Assembly: GCA_910587595.1 (NCBI GenBank)
Contig: CAJULQ010000003.1
Coordinates: 26,730 to 90,729, forward strand
Length of the DNA stretch: 64,000 bases
Direction of reading: 5' to 3'
DNA from: an uncultured Christensenellaceae bacterium
GTDB taxonomy: Bacteria; Bacillota; Clostridia; Christensenellales; Pumilibacteraceae
In this document: positions 15,822-24,311 of the stretch, in pieces
Layout: every line of letters begins with the position of its first letter
Position numbering within the stretch: position 1 is the first letter of the stretch
The notes under the pieces: generated by a model
What the model saw: only the letters and a program-made list of their open reading frames with translations
What the model was told of the DNA's origin: nothing
Databases searched by the model: none
Position numbers and translations under genes: made by a program

Positions 15822-15989
15822 ATGGCTGACAAGATCTTAACTTGCAAGGAGTGCAACAAAGAATTCACGTTTACCGAAGGTGAACAAGCGTTCTATGCGG
15901 AAAAAGGTTTCACCAACGAACCCGCCCGTTGCCCCGAATGCCGCAAGGCACGCAAGGCCGCGCGTCGTAACGAACAGCACAACGGCTGA
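15822..15989 (+). CDS. Small zinc-ribbon protein
   Basis: 55 residues: a CKECNKEF pair, a stretch with FTEGEQAFYAEKGF, then CPECRKARKAARR. Four cysteines in two CxxC pairs match the probable zinc-ribbon family (PF13451-like) found widely in Clostridia, often as an abundant small protein. The C-terminus is very basic, which suggests contact with nucleic acid or ribosomes. It has its own strong promoter and terminator and so is a monocistronic unit. The molecular function of the family is unknown. Confidence 0.85.
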   Translation: MADKILTCKECNKEFTFTEGEQAFYAEKGFTNEPARCPECRKARKAARRNEQHNG

Positions 15990-16067
15990 ACACGCCGACG
16001 GGCAATAGTTATTCCCCGTGCAACTTTCTTGCATAGAGAAAATATTGCGTAAAACACGGTTACGAAC

Positions 16068-16102
16068 AAAAACCGATCCCCTTTTGCGGGCGATCGGTTT
16101 TT
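16068..16102 (+). terminator. Rho-independent terminator
   Basis: AAAAACCGATC (16068-16078) pairs with GATCGGTTTTT (16092-16102), with an inner CCC/GGG pairing and a T-run. Confidence 0.88.
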
Positions 16103-16124
16103 TTGCGCCTTGCCGACAAAAAGA

Positions 16125-16153
16125 TTGCTTTTTGGCGGGCTTTGTGCTATACT
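16125..16153 (+). promoter_or_regulatory. Promoter of the aminotransferase gene
   Basis: TTGCTT (16125-16130), 17 bp, TATACT (16148-16153). Confidence 0.6.
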
Positions 16154-16196
16154 GAAAAAAACTACACATTTTTACTACGGAGGCAATATACATACC

Positions 16197-17402
16197 ATGA
16201 CGGGCATTGCGGAGCGGGCGCGACGGGTTTCGCCGTCGCTTACGTTGGAGATCACGGCAAAAGCGAAAAAGATGCGCGCGGAGGGCAAACCGGTGGTTTC
16301 GTTCGGCGCGGGCGAACCCGATTTCAACACGCCCGACTACATCGTGCACGCCGCCGAATATGCGCTCGAAGCGGGCATGACCAAGTATACGCCCGCATCT
16401 GGCACCGACCAACTCAAAAAAGCGATCTGCGATAAGTTGCAAAAAGACAACGGCTTAACGTACGAACCGCAAGACATAGTGGTGAGCAACGGCGCCAAAC
16501 ACGCGCTTTTCAACGCGTTCGCCGCCATCATAGACCCCGGCGACGAGGTGATCGTGCCCGCGCCCTATTGGCTGACCTATCCCGAACTGATCAAGCTGTG
16601 CGAGGGAGTGCCCGTATTCGTGCCGTGCAAGGCGGAAAACGACTTTAAGATGACGCCCGCCGAACTCGAGGCGGCGCTTACCGCTAAGACCAAGGCCGTG
16701 CTCATCAACAATCCTTGCAACCCCACGGGCGCGGTATACACCCGCGACGAGTTGGAGGCGTTGGCCGCCGTGCTCGAACAAGAGGACGTGTATATCGTTT
16801 CCGACGAGATCTACGAAAAGCTGTTATACGAGGGCGGCCCCTACTATTCGATCGCGCAGTATTCGCCCGCGTGCAAGCAAAAAACCATTGTGATCAACGG
16901 CGTTTCCAAAACGTACGCCATGACGGGTTGGCGCATAGGCTACACGGCCAGCGCGCGGCCTTTGGCCAAAGCGATCGGCAGTATGCAAAGCCACGTAACG
17001 TCTAACCCCAACACCATTGCGCAGTATGCGGCCGCCGAGGCCTATTCCCACGCCGAGGGAGAAGCCTTTTTGGCGCAGATGTTGCACACGTTCGACGAGC
17101 GGCGCAAAAACATGATCGAAACGTTGCGCAAAATAGACGACCTTTCGTTTGTGTATCCCAAAGGCGCGTTTTACGTGATGATCGACGTGGCGCATTTGTT
17201 CGGCAAAACGAGCGCGGGCGGCGCCAAACTGCAAAGCGCGTTCGACGTGGCCACGGCGCTACTCGACGAACAGATGGTGGCGGCCATACCGTGCGAATCG
17301 TTCGGCGCGCCAAACTATCTGCGGCTGAGTTACGCCATTAGCAACGAGGATATTCAAACGGGCCTACAGCGCATACAAACGTTTGTGCGTTCGGTGCATT
17401 AA
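16197..17402 (+). CDS. Class I pyridoxal-phosphate aminotransferase (aspartate-type)
   Basis: 401 residues from ATG 16197 (GGAGG 13 nt upstream); an in-frame ATG at 16110 lies before the promoter and is not used. Fold-type I signatures: GAGEPDFNTP near residue 38, KYTPASGTDQLKKAI, NPCNPTGAVY, SDEIYEKLLY, and the Schiff-base lysine Lys238 in NGVSKTYAMTGWRIGY. This matches the AspB/PatA branch, which transfers the amino group between aspartate (or aromatic amino acids) and 2-oxoglutarate. It lies 9 nt before a LeuA-family enzyme and probably shares its mRNA, which suggests a joint role in amino-acid synthesis. Confidence 0.9.
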   Translation: MTGIAERARRVSPSLTLEITAKAKKMRAEGKPVVSFGAGEPDFNTPDYIVHAAEYALEAGMTKYTPASGTDQLKKAICDKLQKDNGLTYEPQDIVVSNGAKHALFNAFAAIIDPGDEVIVPAPYWLTYPELIKLCEGVPVFVPCKAENDFKMTPAELEAALTAKTKAVLINNPCNPTGAVYTRDELEALAAVLEQEDVYIVSDEIYEKLLYEGGPYYSIAQYSPACKQKTIVINGVSKTYAMTGWRIGYTASARPLAKAIGSMQSHVTSNPNTIAQYAAAEAYSHAEGEAFLAQMLHTFDERRKNMIETLRKIDDLSFVYPKGAFYVMIDVAHLFGKTSAGGAKLQSAFDVATALLDEQMVAAIPCESFGAPNYLRLSYAISNEDIQTGLQRIQTFVRSVH

Positions 17403-17411
17403 AAGGAATAC

Positions 17412-18821
17412 ATGGGTAGAAAGAGAGAACTGCATGTAAATAAGAGGACGGGGCTACTCGAAACCAAGCCGCACGACTACCGACTGCACGACGTGCCGGA
17501 GGCGGAGTTGTACCGCGGCATTTTCGATTTCGACGAGGTGCCCAAAACCATATTCAACGATCTGGTCGTGCCGCGGCACATGCCCGAACATATTTTTATC
17601 ACCGACACCACGTTCCGCGACGGGCAACAGTCTACCGCGCCCTTTTCGGTGGAGCAGATCTGCGAGCTGTACCGTTTGCTCGGCAAGCTGGGCGGCAAAA
17701 AGGGGATTATTCGGCAGTCGGAGTTTTTCTTATACAGCGAGAAAGACCGCCAAGCGGTGCGAAAGTGTCGCGAAACGGGGCAGAAGTTTCCGGAGATTAC
17801 CAGCTGGATACGCGCCAACCCGCAAGACTTCAAGCTCGTGAAAGAGATGGAGATCAAAGAAACGGGCATATTGGTGAGTTGCAGCGACTACCACATTTTC
17901 AAAAAGATGAACATGACGCGCGCGCAAGCCATGGACAAATACTTGGCGGTGGTGAAAGAGGCGCTGAGCGAGGGCATCGTGCCGCGTTGCCATTTCGAGG
18001 ACATTACCCGCGCCGATTTTTACGGCTTTGTGGTGCCTTTTGCCCGCGAACTCATGGCGCTCGGCCGCGAGAGCGGCGTGCCCGTGAAGATCCGCGCGTG
18101 CGATACTTTGGGTTTGGGCGTGACCTATCCCGGCACGGCGTTGCCGCGCAGCGTGCAAGGCATCGTGTACGGGCTAACGTGTTACGCCGAGGTGCCGAGC
18201 GAACAACTCGAATGGCACGGGCACAACGATTTTTATAAAGTGGTGGCCAACGCCGCCACGGCATGGCTATACGGGTGCGCCGGCGTGAACTGTTCGCTGC
18301 TCGGCATAGGCGAGCGCACGGGCAACTGTCCCACCGAGGCCATGTGCATAGAATACGCCCAACTGCGCGGCGACACCGACGGCATGCATTTAGACGCCGT
18401 CACCGAGATCGCCGAATATTTCGAAAAAGAGATCGGCTATGTTATCCCGCCCATGACGCCCTTTACGGGGCGCGCGTTCAACGCCACCCGCGCGGGCATA
18501 CACGCCGACGGCATGCTCAAAAATCCGGAGATCTACAATATATTCGATACCGAAAAGATCTTGCACCGCAAGCCCAACGTGAGCATTTCCAACACGTCGG
18601 GATTAAGCGGCATTGCCTATTGGCTCAACGATTACTACGAACTGACGGGCGACGACGTAATCGACAAGGCCGACCCGCTCGTGGCGGCCGTAAAAGCGCA
18701 AGTGGATAGAGAGTATGCCGCGGGGCGCAACACCGTGATGGGCGACGACGAGCTGGACAGCATGGTGCGCTTGGCCGACAAGCGCAGACACAAACTGCTC
18801 GGCTTGGGCGCCAGCAAATAA
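17412..18821 (+). CDS. DRE-TIM metallolyase: 2-isopropylmalate/homocitrate/Re-citrate synthase family
   Basis: 469 residues. After a 55-residue N-terminal extension comes the TIM barrel with the metal motif DTTFRDGQQS (residues 65-74), the WHGHNDFYK histidine pair in the barrel, and GERTGNCPTEAM. A lyase-family C-terminal arm follows (GRAFNATRAGIHADG), but the long allosteric LeuA regulatory domain is missing. These enzymes condense acetyl-CoA with a 2-oxo acid. The short C-terminus, the extension and the nearby transaminase make a Re-citrate synthase or homocitrate-type enzyme an alternative to isopropylmalate synthase. No leuB, leuC or leuD genes are nearby. The family is certain; the substrate is not. 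Confidence 0.82.
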   Translation: MGRKRELHVNKRTGLLETKPHDYRLHDVPEAELYRGIFDFDEVPKTIFNDLVVPRHMPEHIFITDTTFRDGQQSTAPFSVEQICELYRLLGKLGGKKGIIRQSEFFLYSEKDRQAVRKCRETGQKFPEITSWIRANPQDFKLVKEMEIKETGILVSCSDYHIFKKMNMTRAQAMDKYLAVVKEALSEGIVPRCHFEDITRADFYGFVVPFARELMALGRESGVPVKIRACDTLGLGVTYPGTALPRSVQGIVYGLTCYAEVPSEQLEWHGHNDFYKVVANAATAWLYGCAGVNCSLLGIGERTGNCPTEAMCIEYAQLRGDTDGMHLDAVTEIAEYFEKEIGYVIPPMTPFTGRAFNATRAGIHADGMLKNPEIYNIFDTEKILHRKPNVSISNTSGLSGIAYWLNDYYELTGDDVIDKADPLVAAVKAQVDREYAAGRNTVMGDDELDSMVRLADKRRHKLLGLGASK

Positions 18822-18864
18822 GCAAAAAACAATTTTCCCCAAATAAATAAAGGAGTAAAAAAAC

Positions 18865-19257
18865 ATGATCGAACTGATTTACGGAGCAAAAGGCAGCGGC
18901 AAAACCCAACGCATCATCGCCAAGGCGAACGCCCGCGTGGCGCACGCCAAAGGCAACACGGTGTTTATCACGCCGGTGGATAAGTACAGTTTGGATATCG
19001 ATAACAACATACGGTTTGTGGTGACCGGCGAATACGGCATCGACAAAGATTGCGGCTTGGCGGCGTTCATTAAGGGCATGTTGGCCGCCAATTCGGACAT
19101 CGGCGACATTTTCATCGACGGCCTTGCCCGTATCGGCAACATCGATCCCGTGGCGTTTATTCCCAAACTCGACGAGATCGCCACGCGCTACAACGTGAAC
19201 TTTACGGTCACGCTGAGCATGGCGGAAGTGCCCGACAGCTTGAAACGGTATCTTTGA
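18865..19257 (+). CDS. Small P-loop ATP-binding protein
   Basis: 130 residues, with AAGGAG before the ATG. A Walker A motif stands at the very start (GAKGSGKTQ). A predicted strand with an acidic end, IGDIFIDGLARIG, could serve as Walker B, and the fold ends with VTLSMAEVPDSLKRYL. The protein is a compact single-domain P-loop protein of the type often found conserved but uncharacterised in Clostridia. It is placed between a LeuA-family gene and thrC, with 4 nt to thrC, in what looks like a long housekeeping operon. No specific function can be assigned. Confidence 0.7.
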   Translation: MIELIYGAKGSGKTQRIIAKANARVAHAKGNTVFITPVDKYSLDIDNNIRFVVTGEYGIDKDCGLAAFIKGMLAANSDIGDIFIDGLARIGNIDPVAFIPKLDEIATRYNVNFTVTLSMAEVPDSLKRYL

Positions 19258-19261
19258 GTTT

Positions 19262-20737
19262 ATGCGTTTTTACAGCACCAGAAACAAGAAAAACGAGGTG
19301 AGCGGGGCGGAGGCCGTGTGCCGCGGCATCAGCGAAGAGGGCGGGCTTTTTGTGCCCGTTACCTTTCCCGCGATGTCGCGCGAGCGCATAGAGTCGTTTT
19401 GCGGCGCGCCCTATCACCAAACGGCCGCCACCGTGGTGGGCGCGTTTTTGCCCGAACTGAGCGATTTGCCCGCGTACACGCAAGCGGCGTATGAAAAGTT
19501 CGACGGCGACCCCGCGCCCGTGGTGAAGTTAGACGACAACTTGTTCGTTACCGAACTGTGGCACGGCCCTACGCACGCGTTCAAAGACGTGGCGCTCACG
19601 CTGTTGCCCCACTTATTGTGCGGCAGTAAAAAACAGCTCGGCAACAGCCGCATAACGCTCATACCCGTGGCCACCAGCGGCGACACGGGCAAGGCGGCGC
19701 TCGAAGGGTTCCGCGACGTGGATGGCACGGGCGTGGCGGTGTTTTATCCCGACGGCGGCGTGTCCGATCTGCAACGGTTGCAAATGATCACCGCCGAGGG
19801 CGACAACGTGTTCGTGTCCGCTATTCGCGGCAATTTCGACGACGCGCAAACGGCGGTAAAAAAGGCGTTTACCGATCCCGAACTGATCGACGCGTTGGCA
19901 AAAGAGGGCATAGAGCTATCGAGCGCCAACTCCATCAACTTCGGACGGCTCGCGCCGCAGATCACCTACTATTTCACCACGTATGCCGACTTGTTGGACG
20001 GCGGGCAGATCGAGTATGGCGAGCAAGTGGACTTTTGCGTGCCCAGCGGCAACTTCGGCGATATTTTGGCGGGGTATTACGCCCGCAAAATGGGATTGCC
20101 CATAGGACGGCTGGTGTGCGCGTCCAATCGCAACAACGTGCTGTGCGACTTTATCAACACGGGCGTGTACGATGCGCGGCGCGAATTTTACAAAACGAGC
20201 AGTCCGAGCATGGACATTTTGATCTCCTCTAACTTGGAGCGGTTGCTGTTCGACATAAGCGGTTGCGACGACGAACGCACGGCTGCGCGTATGCGCGACT
20301 TGAAAGAAAAAGGCGTTTACAGCCTTACGCCCCAAGAAAGGGAGGCCATGCAAACCGTGTTTGCGGCGGGGTACGCCACCGAGGATGACGTGGCAAACAC
20401 CACGGCGCATTATTTCGACGAATACGGGTATATCATGGATCCGCACACCGCGGTGGCGGCGTACGTGGCCGAGCGCTTTGCCTCCGACCGCCCCATGGTG
20501 ATCTTGTCCACCGCGTCGCCGCACAAGTTTGCGGCCGCCGTGCTCGGGTTTATCGGCGAGAAACCCACGGGCAACGAAACAAAAGATCTCGTGCGGCTCG
20601 AAGACGCAACGGCGCTCGAAGTGCCCGAATCGCTTATATCTCTGCCTAAAAAGGCAAAACTCTATACGGGCAGTATCGCGCGCGAGCAAATCACCGACGC
20701 CATACGCACGTTCGGACAAAAACTGACAAAGAAGTGA
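19262..20737 (+). CDS. thrC: Threonine synthase
   Basis: 491 residues, the usual length of the bacterial clade with an N-terminal extension (MRFYSTRNKKNEVSGAEAV). The PLP lysine is Lys108 in HGPTHAFKDVAL; the phosphate loop SGDTGKAALEG and the YPDGGVSDLQRLQM segment are intact, as is the SSANSINFGRLAPQ core. It converts O-phospho-L-homoserine to L-threonine. It overlaps nothing but is spaced only 4 nt on either side, within a run of same-strand genes ending at DUF5685. No threonine attenuator or T-box was seen upstream. Confidence 0.96.
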   Translation: MRFYSTRNKKNEVSGAEAVCRGISEEGGLFVPVTFPAMSRERIESFCGAPYHQTAATVVGAFLPELSDLPAYTQAAYEKFDGDPAPVVKLDDNLFVTELWHGPTHAFKDVALTLLPHLLCGSKKQLGNSRITLIPVATSGDTGKAALEGFRDVDGTGVAVFYPDGGVSDLQRLQMITAEGDNVFVSAIRGNFDDAQTAVKKAFTDPELIDALAKEGIELSSANSINFGRLAPQITYYFTTYADLLDGGQIEYGEQVDFCVPSGNFGDILAGYYARKMGLPIGRLVCASNRNNVLCDFINTGVYDARREFYKTSSPSMDILISSNLERLLFDISGCDDERTAARMRDLKEKGVYSLTPQEREAMQTVFAAGYATEDDVANTTAHYFDEYGYIMDPHTAVAAYVAERFASDRPMVILSTASPHKFAAAVLGFIGEKPTGNETKDLVRLEDATALEVPESLISLPKKAKLYTGSIAREQITDAIRTFGQKLTKK

Positions 20738-20741
20738 TAGC

Positions 20742-21749
20742 ATGCAAACATCGGACAAAAAAGTGATATTCAGCGCGGTGAAGCCCACGGGGGCGCTCAC
20801 GCTCGGCAGTTACGCCGGCGCGCTCAAAAATTGGATCGCCATGCAAGACGACTACAACTGCTATTATTGCGTGGCCGATCTGCACAGCATCACGGTGCGG
20901 CTTTCGCCCGCCGATTTTCGGCGCAACACCTCGGAAATGTTGGCCATGTATCTTGCGCTCGGTATCCGTCCCGAAAAGTGCACGCTGTTTTTGCAGTCGC
21001 ACGTTTCGGCGCACGCCGAGCTGGCTTGGGTGCTCAACTGCAACACGCTGTTCGGCGAGGCGCGCCGCATGACGCAGTTCAAAGAAAAGAGCAAGCGCGA
21101 TCCCGAAAACGTAAACGTGGGGCTTTTTGATTATCCCGTGTTGATGGCGGCCGATATTTTGCTGTACCAAGCCGAAATAGTGCCCGTGGGCGAGGATCAA
21201 AAACAGCACGTGGAGTTGGCGCGCAACATCGCGCAACGCTTTAACAGCCGCTATTCCCCCACGTTTGTGTTGCCCGAGCCGGTATTGCCGCGCAGCGGCG
21301 CCAAGATCTACGGGTTGCAAGACCCCGTGAAAAAGATGAGCAAGTCGAACGATAACCCCAACGATTGCGTGTATTTGTCCGACGATGCGGACACGGTCAT
21401 GCGAAAGTTCAAAGCGGCCGTGACCGACAGCGACGCGCGCGTGGCGTACGACAAAGCAAACAAGCCGGGCATCAGCAATCTGTTGACCATATATTCGGTG
21501 TTTGCCGACGTGCCCGTGTCTGCGGCCGAAAAGCAGTTTGCCGACGGCGGGTACGCGCGGTTCAAACAGTGCGTAGGCGAGGCGGTGGTGGAATTTTTGC
21601 GCCCCGTGCAAGCCGAGTATCGCAAGATCGCGGCCGATAAAGCGTATTTGCAGTCGGTGCTCAAAACGGGCGCCGAAAAGGCGGCGTACGCGGCGCGCAA
21701 AACGCTTTCCAAAGTGTACCGAAAAGTAGGCTTTTTGGAAAAGGCATAG
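20742..21749 (+). CDS. trpS: Tryptophanyl-tRNA synthetase
   Basis: 335 residues, the class Ic length. The HIGH-type motif is represented by KPTGALTLGSYAGALKNW, the tryptophan pocket by PVGEDQKQHVELARNIA, and the KMSKS loop by KKMSKSNDNPND. The C-terminal helices (QFADGGYARFKQCVGEAVVE, then the anticodon-binding part) are intact. It charges tRNA-Trp. It lies 4 nt after thrC and 6 nt before a DUF5685 gene. It is not preceded by an obvious T-box leader and so is probably expressed from the upstream promoter. Confidence 0.96.
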   Translation: MQTSDKKVIFSAVKPTGALTLGSYAGALKNWIAMQDDYNCYYCVADLHSITVRLSPADFRRNTSEMLAMYLALGIRPEKCTLFLQSHVSAHAELAWVLNCNTLFGEARRMTQFKEKSKRDPENVNVGLFDYPVLMAADILLYQAEIVPVGEDQKQHVELARNIAQRFNSRYSPTFVLPEPVLPRSGAKIYGLQDPVKKMSKSNDNPNDCVYLSDDADTVMRKFKAAVTDSDARVAYDKANKPGISNLLTIYSVFADVPVSAAEKQFADGGYARFKQCVGEAVVEFLRPVQAEYRKIAADKAYLQSVLKTGAEKAAYAARKTLSKVYRKVGFLEKA

Positions 21750-21755
21750 AGGGTT

Positions 21756-22622
21756 ATGTACGGATATGTGGTGCCCGTAAAAGCCGAGCTCGGGCAAGCG
21801 GACTTTTGCTTATACCGCGCGTTTTACTGCGGGATATGCAAATGTACGGGCAAACAATACGGGCAGTGGCCGCGCTTTACCACCAACTACGATATGGTGT
21901 TTCTCAGCGTGTTACTGCACGACTACACGCACAGCGAAGTGGCGTTTGCCAACGAGCGGTGCATTTGCAATCCGCGCAAAAAAACGGTGGTGCTCTCCAA
22001 CGCGTTGCTCGATAAGATCGTGGCCGTCAACATCTTATTGGCCTATCACAAAGCGGATGACGACGTGATCGACGGCGGCGGCGTAAAAAAGAAAGCGGTG
22101 CGGCGTCTTCTCAAAAAGCATTATAAGCGGGCGGCGGCGGCGTTGCCGGCGGCGGAACAAGCGATCGCCGAGCAGTACGCCAAGTTGCGCGCGCTGGAAA
22201 AAGAGAACGCGGCGGGCATAGACCGTGTGGCCGATTGCTTTGCCGCCTTGTTGGAACGGTTGGGCGTTATGCTCATCGGCAACGCCGACCCGCATGTGGC
22301 CAAGCTTTTATACAACGTGGGCAAGTTTGTATATATCGCCGACGCGTTGGACGACGTGGACGAGGACTACAAAAAAAAGCGGTATAATCCGCTGTTGGCA
22401 ACCTACGGCAACTATACGAATAGAAAGAAGTTTATCGAAGATAATAAAAGCGACCTTACCTTTTTGTTGGCGAGCACGGTAAACCGCGCCATAGAATGCT
22501 TTAACCGCCTTACCTTTACGGGCGCGAGCGATCTGCTTACCAATATCGTGTATAAGGGGTTGCGCGCCAAGTGCGACGAACTGCTGTGCAGCGACAAAAA
22601 ACTGCCGCCCCCCAAAATATAG
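21756..22622 (+). CDS. DUF5685 family protein
   Basis: 288 residues. Conserved features of this Clostridial family include an early cysteine group (FYCGICKCTGKQYGQW), a mid CICNPRKK, the acidic helix YHKADDDVID, and a later IADALDDVDEDYKKKRYNP. This Asp-rich helical pattern resembles a metal-dependent trans-isoprenyl or terpenoid synthase-like fold, with two acid clusters facing a helical core. The biological role is unknown. The gene is almost always next to a J-domain gene in related genomes, as here, which suggests a functional link. Confidence 0.85.
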   Translation: MYGYVVPVKAELGQADFCLYRAFYCGICKCTGKQYGQWPRFTTNYDMVFLSVLLHDYTHSEVAFANERCICNPRKKTVVLSNALLDKIVAVNILLAYHKADDDVIDGGGVKKKAVRRLLKKHYKRAAAALPAAEQAIAEQYAKLRALEKENAAGIDRVADCFAALLERLGVMLIGNADPHVAKLLYNVGKFVYIADALDDVDEDYKKKRYNPLLATYGNYTNRKKFIEDNKSDLTFLLASTVNRAIECFNRLTFTGASDLLTNIVYKGLRAKCDELLCSDKKLPPPKI

Positions 22623-22749
22623 TTGCTCGGCCATTATTCACACGTTTATCACATATATATAGTATACTGTTCGAAACGGGTCGATCGATCCGCCCGCCGC
22701 GCGGGCGCGATCGCGTAAAAAAGCGTTTCGATCCGAGAGGTAAAACAAC

Positions 22750-23367
22750 ATGAAAGATCCCTATAGCGTACTCGGTCTTGCCGCCGATACCCCCGAAGAA
22801 GAACTCAAAGCGCGTTACGAAGAGCTGAAAGCCCAATACGGCGAACAGCGCTTTTTGTCGGGCGCCGAGGGCAACGAGGGCGCGCGAAAACTCAGCGAGT
22901 TGGAATCGGCTTGGGCGCTCATTGCCGCCGATCTGGAAAAAAAGAAGGCGCAGGAAACGTTCGGCGACGGCGACTACGGCGCCATAGACGACCTTATCAA
23001 AAACGGCAATTACGACGAGGCGCAAAGCCGACTCGATTCCATCACCGATCGCACGGCCGAATGGCACTATTTGCAATCGATTATTTACTACAAGCGCGAA
23101 TGGCTCACCGACAGCCGCAAGCAGTTGGCCATTGCGGTGGAAAAAGAGCCGCGCAACGATAAATACAAGACGGCGCTCGAAAAGCTCGATCTCGTGATGG
23201 GCGATCCGCACACCGACCCGCGCGTGGTGGGCATGGATCCGTCGCAACCGCCGCCCGTGCAACAACAGCCCGAAGGGCAGATGTGCGGCGGCAACATGCT
23301 GAGCAACTGCTGTTTGGCCTACTGCCTTACCGATTGTTGTTGCTCGATGACCCGTTGTTGCGGGTAA
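22750..23367 (+). CDS. DnaJ-like protein with TPR-like middle and cysteine-rich tail
   Basis: 205 residues, with GAGAGG before the ATG. The N-terminus begins DPYSVLGLAADTPEEELKAR as a J domain does, but the HPD tripeptide required to stimulate Hsp70 is not present between helices II and III. A middle section (YDEAQSRLDSITDRTAEWHY, then RKQLAIAVEKEPRNDKYKTA) looks like one to two TPR-type helix pairs. The tail after a Pro/Gln linker is packed with cysteines (CCxxYCxxDCCCxxxRCCG), possibly a metal or lipid-attachment region. It follows DUF5685 as in related genomes. It may be an adaptor rather than a chaperone cofactor. Confidence 0.82.
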   Translation: MKDPYSVLGLAADTPEEELKARYEELKAQYGEQRFLSGAEGNEGARKLSELESAWALIAADLEKKKAQETFGDGDYGAIDDLIKNGNYDEAQSRLDSITDRTAEWHYLQSIIYYKREWLTDSRKQLAIAVEKEPRNDKYKTALEKLDLVMGDPHTDPRVVGMDPSQPPPVQQQPEGQMCGGNMLSNCCLAYCLTDCCCSMTRCCG

Positions 23368-23382
23368 CGGGGTAGCGTCGGC

Positions 23383-23910
23383 ATGTCCAAAACGCGCAAG
23401 ATCACCTATACGGCGGTAGGCGCCGCGATCAGCGCGGTGTTTGTTTGCCTTACCAATTTCGGTTGGCTCAAAGTGTCGCTGCTGATGGCAGCGGCGCTTT
23501 GTTATTATATCGTGTGCGTGAAATGCGGCGTGCTGTACGGCATAGCCGATATTGCCGTCAGTCTTTTGGTGGCCTTTTTCGCGTTCGGCGTTACGCCGCT
23601 TTCTTCTGCCTTTTTGTTAACGGCATTTGTGTTTGCGCCCTTTGCCATTGTCAGCTACTGCATTCGCAAGCTGTATTACACGCGCGTGGCCACGGCGTTT
23701 TTGCGGGTGGGGATCATGGCGGCGTTTGCCAATCTCTCTCTGTGCGCCGTGTGGTTTACCGCCAAATGGATATTCGAAGGGCTGGTCACCGATATGGCGG
23801 CCAAGGTGGGCGGCTATGCCGTTTTGGCCATGCTGTTCACGCTTTTCATGTGCGTATTCGATCTGTTGTTCAATCAGCTCAGTATCCGCATCGTGAAAAT
23901 GCTCAAATAA
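23383..23910 (+). CDS. Small polytopic membrane protein
   Basis: 175 residues with about five hydrophobic segments, starting after a short basic N-terminus (MSKTRKITYTAVGAAIS). The pattern of small, helix-packed segments and a terminal LLFNQLSIRIVKMLK is like substrate-binding S components of ECF transporters or DUF2232-type proteins, but no diagnostic motif was found. The stop is 18 nt before a pseudogene. It is read in the same direction as the DUF5685 and J-domain genes and may belong to the same transcription unit. Function is not assigned. Confidence 0.7.
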   Translation: MSKTRKITYTAVGAAISAVFVCLTNFGWLKVSLLMAAALCYYIVCVKCGVLYGIADIAVSLLVAFFAFGVTPLSSAFLLTAFVFAPFAIVSYCIRKLYYTRVATAFLRVGIMAAFANLSLCAVWFTAKWIFEGLVTDMAAKVGGYAVLAMLFTLFMCVFDLLFNQLSIRIVKMLK

Positions 23911-23928
23911 CGCGGCGGCATCAAGGAT

Positions 23929-24251
23929 ATGGAACGGGCGGCCGCGGTCATGCAAGCGAACGGGTTTACGCTGTTTTACCACAACCACCAATTCGAATTT
24001 TACAAATACGACGGCGAACGCACGGTGTTCGATCTTCTTTGGCAAAACGCGCCCCATCTGCATTTTATTTTCGACACGTATTGGGCGCAATACGGCGGTT
24101 GCGACCCCGCGCGCACATAGAGCGGTTGGCGGGTCGCGTGGAATGCGTGTACTTAAAAGACTATGCCGTGCGCTTTACGGCGCCCGAAACATGCGAGCCG
24201 TGTTTTGCGCCCGTGGAAAAGAGCATTCGCTATATCCGCGCGTCGCTTTGA
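23929..24251 (+). pseudogene. Broken sugar-phosphate isomerase/epimerase (AP-endonuclease-2 TIM barrel)
   Basis: The first part (to TAG 24120) reads MERAAAVMQANGFTLFYHNH, then FDLLWQNAPHLHFIFDTYW, the metal-site pattern YHNHxFEF and FDTYW of xylose-isomerase-like TIM barrels. After a one-base shift near 24105-24115 the next frame continues with IERLAGRVECVYLKDYAV and ends at TGA 24249-24251. The usual first 100 or so residues and a segment after the frameshift are missing, so this is a remnant and not a functional gene. It is wedged between a membrane gene and prfB. Confidence 0.78.
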
Positions 24252-24276
24252 TCTTTGCGCCGCGGGCAACATATTG

Positions 24277-24305
24277 TTGACGGCGGCGGCGCTTTATGCT
24301 ATACT
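24277..24305 (+). promoter_or_regulatory. Promoter giving a leaderless prfB transcript
   Basis: TTGACG (24277-24282), 17 bp, TATACT (24300-24305), and the ATG of prfB starts only 6 nt later. The expected transcription start coincides with the ATG. No Shine-Dalgarno sequence is present. Confidence 0.7.
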
Positions 24306-24311
24306 TTTGCC

